Source: Sabellastarte sp. h YS-2021 (taxonomy: Eukaryota > Annelida > Polychaeta > Sabellida > Sabellidae). Taken from it: a DNA stretch of 64,000 nt. The notes under the pieces were generated by a model. It was not told the DNA's origin. It did no database searches and saw nothing but the letters and a program-made list of their open reading frames with translations. Shown here one piece after another: positions 58,301 through 64,000 of the stretch (positions are counted from its first letter, which is position 1; each line of letters begins with the position of its first letter). The position numbers and the translations under genes are program-made. Location: positions 36,168,040 to 36,232,039 of the forward strand of contig OZ024936.1 of assembly GCA_964017235.1 (NCBI GenBank). Direction: 5' to 3'.

Positions 58301-61300
58301 ACCAACCTATAGGAAATCTTGTGCTGCAAATCTTCTGATGTTGTCAGATTTGACCTTGGACCCCTCCTTCAAGGTCAAACGAGAATAGCCAAAATTAAAA
58401 GTGCTTATAACTTGCTTATTGTCGGTCCTAGAAGTTTGGGATGGTAAAACAACATACAAGAAATCATGGGCTGGGAATCTTCTGGTGTGGTCGGATTTGA
58501 CCTTAGGCCCCTCCTTCAAGGTCAAACGAGGATAGCCAAACTTAAAAGTGCTTATAACTCACTTATTATTGGTGGTAGAGGTTTGGGATGGTAAAGCAGC
58601 ATATAGGAAATCATGGGCTGGGAATCTTCTAGTGTGGTTGGATTTGACCTTGGGCCCCTCCTTCAAGGTCAAATGAGGATACCCAAACTTAAAACTGCTA
58701 ATAGATCGCTGATTATTGGTCAATGAGGTTTGGGATGGTAAACCAACCTATAGAAAATCATGGGCTTTGAATCTTTTTGTGTGGTCATATTTGACCTTGG
58801 GCCCCTTGTTCAAGGTCAAACAAGGATAGCCAAACTTAGAATTGCTTATAACTCACTTATTATTGGTCCTAGAGGTTTGGGATGGTAAACCAACCCATGG
58901 GAAATCATGGGCTGGGAATCTTTTGGTGTGGTCGGATTTGACCTTAGACCCTCGTTCAAGGACAAACGTGGATAGCCAAACTTAAAAGTGCTTATAACAC
59001 GCTTATTATTGGTCCTAGAGGTTTGGGATGGTAAACCAACACATAGGAAATCATTGGCTGGGAATCCTCTGGTGTGGACGGATTTTACCTTGGGTCCCTC
59101 CTTCAAGGTCAAACGAGGATAGCCAAAGTTACAAGTGCTTATAACTCACTTATTATTGATCGTAGAGGTTTGGGATGGTAAGCCAGCCCATAAGAAATCA
59201 TGGGCTGGGAATCTTCTGGTGTGGATGGATTTGACCTTGGGCCCCTCCGTCAAGGTCAAACGAGGATGGCCAAACTTAAAAGTGCTTATAACTCACTTAT
59301 TATTGGTCCTAGAGGTTTGGGATGGTAAACCTACATATAGGAAATCATGGGCTAGGAATCTTCTGGTGTGGATGGATTTGACCTTGGGCCCCTCCTTCAA
59401 GGTCAAACAAGGATGGCCAAACTTAAAAATGCTTATAACTCACTTATTATTGGTCCTAGAGGTTTACAATGCAAAACCAACTCATACGAAATCTTGGGCT
59501 AGGAATCTTCTGATGTTAGATTTGACCTTCAAGGTCAAACAATGGTTCACTGGCTTTGTTGAGTTGTCTTTCCGGTGAATAGAAATTTGCATTGGTTCTC
59601 CTATGCGTAGGTCTAGTTTTTAATTGCTTTCCAGAACTACATTTCTTGGTTTGAATTTACAAAAAAAAATTGGGCATAGAACTTAATTTAAAAATATTTC
59701 ACATCAAAATGTTAAATCAGAATGTATAAAGTAACTTTTGACAATAAATGAATTAATCAAAAGTTATGGTTTTACCTAGTGGTTAACAAGCCTGGCCTCA
59801 AAATCACAATAGGCTAATACATCTGTGTGAGTTCTAATCCCACAAGTGGCAATGCTGCAAGCCTGTCTCAGTTATTATGACCCTGACTGTTGAAAATGAT
59901 GTACATCTTAACTTTAATCAGTTATCAAAACAAATCAATACAACTTGTGACTTTTTTGTTTTTCACATTTTTTCTTTCTTAGAAAATATTAAGTTCTAAT
60001 AAAACTTACAACTTTTGTCTGGGGCTTCCAACTTTCCAAGGTTACAAGCCCGACAGCCATTAACTTTTTTGCACGAGTTTCGAACACTGATTGAGGATGA
60101 TGAATTGTTCAAGGCATGCAGATCTGTATCTGTTTGTTTGTCTGTTCTCCAGAGCCATTACATGTGAAGTGTGAACATTTCAACACTGATCACAATATTC
60201 TCATTCACTATTGCAGGAATTTTTCTCTTATCTCGCATATATGTACTAGGCCACTAGTAGATTCTCTTGTTTGAGTATCAGGCCTGGATCTTTCTTATTT
60301 ATTTTTATTATGAATTTTTGAAATAATTTGTAATGCATCAAAATTCATGAATTCATGGATCATGGATTAAATCACCTATAACTTGAAAAGTATTGCATTT
60401 AGAGCATTTTGTTAAAATATGTTATTCAGCTACTTTTTCCATAGCTACAATATGGTGAGTAACTTGGGTGTCTATCTCAATAGCTAAGTGTAAATAGCTA
60501 CTTTCTGACTTTTCAGTACCTTCCATCATGAGAGAATCAGTTGTAACTTGAAAACTATTGCTTTAAGAGAATTTTGTACAAATATGTTATTCAGCTACTT
60601 TGGGGTCAGCTATAACATAGGAAAATTGCAGACCTGTAGCTCATTGCATAGCTGAGTAATAGGTACTTTTAGGTTATCACTGTTGACTTAACTGCTTGTA
60701 ACTTGAAAACTATTGCATTTAGGGTACTTTGTTTAAATATATTATTCATGTATTTCATGTTATTCACCTACTATTGGGTCAGCTATAGAATAGTAAAATT
60801 GCAGATCTGTAGTTCATTGCATAGCTGAGTAGTAGCTACTTTGAGGTTTTCGTTGTTGAGTAAATCAGTTGTAACTTGAAAATTATTGCATTTCGAGAAT
60901 TTGTTTAAATATGTTATTCATCTACATTTGAATCAGCTATAACATAGTAAAATTTGCAGGCGGGAGGGTGATTTGCTGTTTTCATATGGTAAGTATATAC
61001 ATTTTTCTTCATAAAAATGTATTTTACATTTAAAAATATGAAAATTTATAATAATTTGTTTAATTATGTTTTCCACCTACATTTTAATCCCTAACAGTTA
61101 ACTTGGTACTTCTGAATCCATATGCAGGGTACAATTTTTCTGTCCTTTTCTTCTTTCATTTCTACTCTGAAACTCAAAACACAGAGTCAGCTGACACAGA
61201 GCCCGTTCACAGGCACTGGTTGCTTGTTGTGTTGATTGTACATGTTCTGTGTATTTGTCTCAGATATACAAGAAGTACAAACTGTCTCACAAGTCAGACC

Positions 61301-61408
61301 GCATTTTCTCAGTGTCTGAGCTCAGGATAGGTGGCCATTTTGAAGCAACCATTCTTTATGGGGCTGCAGCAAATGGCTCATTGCTTCCACCTTTTGTCAT
61401 TTTCAAAG
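48735..61408 (+). CDS. Gene 2: AT-hook, psq-HTH, CENPB-HTH, DDE-related protein (3' incomplete)
   Basis: Exons 48735-49390, 51525-51595, 54659-54795, 56369-56519, 56752-56846 and 61264-61408 join in phase throughout and give about 418 residues before the window ends. Residues 1-100 are acidic with V/E/Q-rich stretches. An IKIE SUMO-type site is at 92-95, a triple AT-hook (GRPPRGRPPGRPPK) at 121-134 and a Ser/Glu-rich part at 181-198. A pipsqueak HTH spans about 221-275, a CENPB/Tc5 HTH about 280-365, and the start of a pogo-like DDE fold follows (KYKLSHKSDRI, then GSLLPPFVIFKG). It is likely a nuclear DNA-binding protein from a pogo/Tigger/jerky-type transposase, with introns and a host promoter. 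The region that should contain the first catalytic Asp (DETG) is absent. The exon at 61264 ends with a normal donor, so more exons lie to the right. Confidence 0.85.
49470..49992. mobile_element. MITE with 19-bp TIRs in gene 2 intron 1
   Basis: GTGGCTGCGGTACGGTAAA (49470-49488) faces TTTACCGTACTCCAGCCAC (49974-49992), 17 of 19 matching. The interior has a repeated 'tctcga(g/a)tg(c/a)gg...agtaacaatnngtttt(t/c)attggttaatta' block, near 49541 and 49633. No coding. No clear target duplication. Confidence 0.75.
49993..51524. other. Gene 2 intron 1 remainder
   Basis: AT-rich, with an A run near 50410-50426. No exon or repeat was recognised. Confidence 0.4.
51525..51595 (+). CDS. Gene 2 exon 2: start of psq HTH
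   Basis: The acceptor is ttaaaacag and the donor is AGAG|gtattg. It completes an Arg codon and encodes LQWRNRDMLEAMKAVEEQKM, then TIR. The 'W....M..A..AV......I' pattern is the first helix of a pipsqueak-type HTH. Confidence 0.85.
51596..52986. other. Gene 2 intron 2, 5' part
   Basis: AT-rich with a short (TA)n near 52268-52285. Nothing else recognised. Confidence 0.4.
52987..54226 (+). mobile_element. HINE/pearl-like element, copy 2 (gene 2 intron 2)
   Basis: The 5' end TTGTATCCACCGGA (52987-53000) faces a degenerate inverse, tccggtggattgaa (54181-54194). Then come a decayed hairpin (gcatcggttctcccatgt) and CTAG|T at 54223-54226. The left 350 bp are shared with copy 3, including aagatggccgc and tgtcctctacaaccttgcac. 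The core holds the same 147-bp units as copy 1. Confidence 0.72.
53370..54150 (+). repeat. 147-bp tandem array inside HINE copy 2
   Basis: The unit phrase ag(g/t)(a)aaatcatgggc is at 53413, 53560, 53707, 53855 and 54001, spacing 146-148. One unit starting at 54081 is only 80 bp after the previous, from an internal deletion. Confidence 0.93.
54302..54604. mobile_element. GC-richer small element with perfect 12-bp TIR
   Basis: GAACCCCAGCCC (54302-54313) and GGGCTGGGGTTC (54593-54604) are exact inverses. Inside is a duplicated 36-bp phrase starting aaagcttgtgggtgttccac (about 54376 and 54532) and a CCAGCCCATAAAGGCTGG hairpin at the left. It lies 54 bp before exon 3. A Helitron-type or TIR-type origin is open. 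Confidence 0.6.
54659..54795 (+). CDS. Gene 2 exon 3: psq HTH recognition part
   Basis: The acceptor is attaatcag and the donor is AGG|gtgaga. It encodes GAAKKYNVPYSTLKDRIHGR, then PGVKTILSPEEEEELAKFVR. 'AA..Y.VP.STL.DR..G' is the signature of HTH_psq domains, with the recognition helix in STLKDRIHG. A TIR-bounded 300-bp element ends just 54 bp before the acceptor. Confidence 0.92.
55435..55810. mobile_element. 376-bp MITE with exact 12-bp target duplication
   Basis: TACCGTTACCTT flanks it at 55423-55434 and 55811-55822. Its ends GTGGTCGGAACGGTT and (reverse complement of the right end) GTGGTGTGAACAGTA match at 11 of 15 positions. The interior has CCGGTTT/AACCGG words. No coding. The empty site reads as ordinary surrounding repeat, supporting real insertion in the gene 2 intron. 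Confidence 0.72.
56369..56519 (+). CDS. Gene 2 exon 4: CENPB/Tc5-type HTH
   Basis: The acceptor is tgtgtacag and the donor is CCAG|gtaaac. It encodes DMENAGFQLRCVDVRDRAAE and YKEGSPGHNWFHGFVKRHP. The 'NPF..G..G..WF.GF.KRHP' motif is diagnostic of the CENPB-type HTH in pogo-superfamily transposases and in CENP-B. Confidence 0.92.
56752..56846 (+). CDS. Gene 2 exon 5: end of CENPB-HTH, linker to DDE
   Basis: The acceptor is ccatgtttcag and the donor is AAT|gtgagt. It encodes LEFKRTVKKNIVPSISKQKH, then MLRRFYDITAN. This helix joins the DNA-binding part to the DDE fold. It ends in phase 0 and reads on directly into the exon at 61264. Confidence 0.87.
57056..57430 (+). repeat. Dispersed element B, left-end fragment
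   Basis: GTCAGCTGAC at 57056, then gtgaacaacttcta, aaaactacaagac and agagacatg match 44278-44395 (element B copy 1). The rest diverges. It lies in the intron between gene 2 exons 5 and 6. Confidence 0.6.
57905..59616 (+). mobile_element. HINE/pearl-like element, copy 3 (gene 2 intron 5)
   Basis: The left end (tttatacaccgga, 57905) is a diverged version of TTGTATCCACCGGA. The left 350 bp match copy 2, including tttgcaggatatcttta and aacaagatggccgcc. The right end has tccggtgaatag, a near-palindromic hairpin (gcattgg-ttct-cctatgc, one mismatched pair, 59590-59606) and gtaggtCTAG|T (CTAG at 59613-59616). Confidence 0.75.
58220..59560 (+). repeat. 147-bp tandem array inside HINE copy 3
   Basis: The unit phrase is at 58311, 58458, 58605, 58752, 58899, 59045, 59192, 59339 and 59486, nine units at 147 bp (one at 146). 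This is the most regular array in the window. Open frames in some units arise because 147 is divisible by three. Confidence 0.95.
59760..59950 (+). mobile_element. Degenerate tRNA-derived SINE remnant
   Basis: tagtggttaacaagc (box-A-like, about 59779) and gagttctaatcccac (box-B-like, about 59829) have tRNA spacing and are followed by a non-tRNA tail. Both boxes are mutated and no target duplication was found. Confidence 0.45.
60040..61185 (+). repeat. Dispersed element B, copy 2
   Basis: It shares ttcaaggcatgcagatctg (about 60106) and the left flank with 44278-45170. It then has 3-4 loose units of 'cagctataacatag ... gttgtaacttgaaaactattgcattt' (at 60607, 60780 and 60934) and ends with tatgcagggtacaatttttctg and tctactctgaaact, as copy 1 does. 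It lies immediately before gene 2 exon 6. Confidence 0.75.
61264..61408 (+). CDS. Gene 2 exon 6: DDE-domain start lacking the DETG segment
   Basis: The acceptor is gtatttgtctcag and the donor is AAAG|gtaaga. It encodes IYKKYKLSHKSDRIFSVSEL, then GGHFEATILYGAAANGSLLP and PFVIFKG. The first part matches 'y.ky.l....d.i' before the first catalytic block of pogo-type transposases. The last part matches 'TV...A.A.G..LPP..IFKG', which lies about 30 residues after it. The D-E-T-G strand between is absent or replaced (SVSE). An alternative acceptor (ttttctcag at about 61311) exists within the exon. Confidence 0.82.
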
Positions 61409-61509
61409 GTAAGATTTTCATTATTCCAGAAACTTGAATGACAAGGGAACTGTGGCTTGTCGTAAGTAAAAATTGTAAGAAACTACACATATTTCTCTTC
61501 AAAGTGTTA

Positions 61510-61905
61510 TGAATAATTGTATCCCCGACACGAAGCGGGGATGCAATGGATTCATCATCGTTGTTGTCCGCGCCCTCGTCCACAGAGATTTCTTGTTAGC
61601 GACCTACAGTCCACATTTCTTTCCGGATTTCTTTCATATTTGGCAGGTGGCTTGATATGGTAGAGGACTCGCCACCCTATCTTTTTGGTAGGCTTTATGT
61701 CTAAATTAGGCCTGTGGTAGACAAAAATGTCTAAAATGTGGAATATTGCTTGTTAGCGACCTACAGTCCACATTGCTTTCCAGATTTCTTTCATATTTGG
61801 CAGGTGGCTTGGTATGCTAGAGGACTCGCCACCCTATCTTTTTGGTAGGCTTTATGTCTAAATTAGGCCTGTGGTAGACAAAAATGTCTAAAATGCATTA
61901 AAAGT
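61510..61905 (+). repeat. Hairpin-headed element end and 157-bp duplication
   Basis: TTGTATCCCCG...CGGGGATGCAA (61516-61545) is a hairpin-like start resembling the TTGTATCC 5' end of the HINE copies. Then cttgttagcgacctacagtc starts two near-identical 157-bp units (61592 and 61749). No third unit follows; instead the 155-bp array begins. Confidence 0.75.
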
Positions 61906-62869
61906 CATGAAATCATGCACTAAATCACTTATAACTTGAAAAGTGTTGCATTTAGAGCATTTTGTTAAAATATGTTATTCAGCTACTTTTTTCATAGCTA
62001 CAACATGGTGAGTAACTTGGGTGTCTGTCTCAATAGCTAAGTGAGTAATAGCTACTTTTGGGCTTTTCAGTAACTTCCATCATGAGTAAAATCACTTGTA
62101 ACTTGAAAACTATTGCATTTACACAATTTTGTATAAATATGTTATTCAGCTACTTTTGGGTCAGCTATAACATAGTAAAATTTCAGACCTGTAGCTCATG
62201 GCATAGCTGAGTAATAGCTACTTTTAGGTTATCACTGTTGAGTAAATTACTTATAACTTCAAAAGTATTACATTTAGAGTATTTTGTTTCATATGGTTAT
62301 TCACCTATTTCGGAGTCAGCTATAACATAGTGAAGTTTCAGACCTGTGGCTCATTGCATAGCTGAGTAATAGCTACTTTGAAGTTCACAGTGTTGAGTAA
62401 ATCAGTTGTAATTGGAAAACTATTGCATTTACAGAAATTTGTGCAAATATGTTATTCAGCTACTTTTGGGTCAGCTATAACATAGTGAAATTACAGACCT
62501 GTAGCTCATGGCACAACTGAGCAATAGCTATTTTCAGGTACTGACTGTTGAGTAAATGACTTGTAACTTGAAAAATATTGCATTTGGAGTATTTTGTTAA
62601 AATATGTTGTTCACCTAATTTTGGGTCAGCTATAACATAGAAAAAATTCAGACATGTAGCTCATTGCATAGCTGAGTAATAGCTACTTTGAGGTTATCAC
62701 TGTTGAGTAAATCAGTTATAACGTGAAAACTATTACATTTACAGTATTTTGTTTAAATATGTTATTCACATAATTTTTGGTCAGCTATAACAGAGTGAAA
62801 TTGCAGACCTCTATGTCATGGCATAGCTTACCAATATCTACTTTCAGGTTCTCACTGTTGAGTAAATCA
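61906..62869 (+). repeat. 155-bp tandem array (element B core)
   Basis: cagctataacatag recurs at 62162, 62317, 62472, 62627 and 62782, exactly 155 bp apart, with a leading partial unit from about 61910. It is the regular form of the repeat seen loosely at 44500-44950 and 60430-61000. The last unit breaks at gagtaaatca. Confidence 0.95.
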
Positions 62870-63000
62870 TTGTATCCACTGGATAGCCGCAGTGTGGAGA
62901 GAGATTTCACCATTACTGCTCTAACGAAAAAAAATATTATAGCTAGCCTTCTCAAGTTTGCAAGGTATATTAGAGGGTGCACCACAGTATTCTATTGGTA
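62870..63000 (+). mobile_element. HINE-like left-end fragment (fourth copy)
   Basis: TTGTATCCACTGGATAG, then gtgtggagagagatttcacc and ttactgctctaacgaaaaa, match the left end of HINE copy 1 (11517-11640). It is truncated after about 100 bp and followed by ggtaggctttatgtc of the 157-bp unit. The join to the 155-bp monomer is at TTGTA, present in both. Confidence 0.65.
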
Positions 63001-63800
63001 GGCTTTATGTCTAAATTAGGCCTGTGGCTAAATTACTTGCCTACTAAAAATGAGTAATTCTGCATTTTCTCTAAATGTATTGCAGATAGCAAATTTTTCT
63101 TAAATAACTCATTCACCTACTTTTGGGAGAGCTTTCACATGCTGAAGTTCCAGATCTGTAGGTAATTACTCACCTACTCAAAATGAGTAAATGCGAATTA
63201 TCTCTAAAAGTATTGCAGATAGCCAATTTTTCTCAAATAACTCATTCACCTACTTTTGGGAGAGGTTTCACTTGGTGAAGTTTCAGACCCGTAGGTAATT
63301 ACTCACCTACTGAAAATGAGTAAATGCAAATTATCTCTAAAAGTATTCCTGATAGCCAGTTTTTGTCAAATAACTCCTTCACCTACTTTTGGAAGACCTT
63401 TCACTTGGTGAAGTTTCAGACCTGTAGCTAATTATTCACCTACTCAAAATGAGTAAATGCTAATTATCTCTAAAAGTATTGCAGATATCCAATTCTTATC
63501 AAATAACTCCTTCATCTACTTTTGGGAGAGCTTTCACATGGTGAAGTTCCAGACCCATAGGTAATTACTCACCTACTGAAAATGAGTAAATTCGAATTAT
63601 CTCTAAAAGTATTGGAGATAGCCAATTTTTCTCAAATAACTCATTCGCCTACTTTTGGGAGAGCTTTCACTTGGTGAAGTTTCAGACCCATAGCTAATTA
63701 TTCACCTACTCAAAATGAGTAAATGTGAATTATCTCTGTATAGTATTGCAGATAGCCAATTTTTCTCAAATAACTCATTCACCTACTTTTGGAAGAGCTT
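63001..63800 (+). repeat. 133-bp tandem array with 266-bp dimer pattern
   Basis: The phrase (aaa)tgagtaa occurs at 63051, 63184, 63317, 63450, 63583 and 63716, exactly 133 bp apart each time. Neighbouring units differ (ggtaattactcacctactg versus gctaattattcacctactc) in an alternating pattern over the last four, indicating a 266-bp dimer as the last unit of expansion. Confidence 0.95.
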
Positions 63801-64000
63801 CACACACGAAAATGAAAAATTGTGAATATCTCGGGAAAAGCTATTTCTTCTCCTTTAATGCTCGGCGGGAGATACACACCGCGGCAGTGGTCTTGACAAA
63901 AAATTTTGTCTCCCCAAAAATGGTGGCCATTTTGAATTTTCAAAGTTTTTGCAAAACACAAAAATGCTTATATCTCGAAAACCGTGCTATATGGAGCGAA
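63801..64000. other. Window end, repeat-like DNA
   Basis: It contains aatggtggccattttg and ctcgaaaaccgtg, of the 'ggccattttg' type also seen at 46430-46600. No exon of gene 2 was seen here. Confidence 0.4.

Noticed and set aside
61356..61583. Minus-strand frame overlapping gene 2 exon 6
   Set aside because: It is the shadow of a real exon on the other strand plus repeat DNA.

Overview
This is an AT-rich (roughly two thirds A+T by eye), intron-rich metazoan genomic window. It is dominated by transposable elements and tandem repeats. The combination of CR1/L2-like and Tx1/L1-like LINEs, a DIRS-type tyrosine-recombinase retrotransposon, a tRNA-derived SINE and pearl/HINE-like elements with internal minisatellites points to a marine invertebrate. 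A mollusc or other lophotrochozoan is my best guess, but the sequence does not prove it. No bacterial-style genes, CRISPR arrays or intact tRNA/rRNA genes were seen. Two host genes were assembled by eye from splice sites and exon phase, both on the + strand. GENE 1 (about 1356-28081, 5' part probably left of the window) has at least nine phase-compatible exons. They encode three consecutive repeats resembling the REP repeats of Mind bomb E3 ligases, after a Ser/Glu-rich N-terminal stretch. No ankyrin repeats or RING finger were found before the apparent 3' end. GENE 2 (from ATG 48735, running off the right edge) encodes an acidic N-terminus with a triple AT-hook, then a pipsqueak-type HTH, a CENPB/Tc5-type HTH and part of a pogo-like DDE domain. 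The segment that should carry the first catalytic Asp is missing. It looks like a host gene derived from a pogo-like transposase. Its putative promoter carries a perfect TCTCGCGAGA palindrome 88 bp before the ATG. Layout: 1-6300 is gene 1 intron and exon with a LINE endonuclease scrap and a 3-copy tandem repeat. 6430-11200 is a transposon nest: a Harbinger fragment, a LINE RT fragment, then a TIR-bounded element enclosing a CR1/L2-like LINE with a 2A-like motif. 11517-13258 is a HINE-like element with an array of 147-bp units. 15443-20308 is a decayed DIRS element (minus strand) split by a SINE with a 13-bp target duplication. 20590-21510 is an inverted copy of a repeat also found at 2935-3700. 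23339-27949 holds two LINEs, the second with an exact 13-bp target duplication. 28386-37290 contains DNA-transposon-like elements: a TIR element with ~330-bp repeats, a 106/212-bp array, a large fold-back and conversion-zone MITEs. 37300-48600 is gene-poor with LINE and Ty3-type gag relics and a possible LTR. 48600-64000 is gene 2, whose introns carry two more HINE-like elements, several MITEs and, at the right edge, a chain of 157-, 155- and 133-bp tandem repeats. How the genes work together: there is no operon-like organisation. The only visible link is that related repeat families, notably the 147-bp-array elements, lie in introns of both genes and in the same orientation. Exon boundaries, families and phases were read by eye. 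Database homology was not run.
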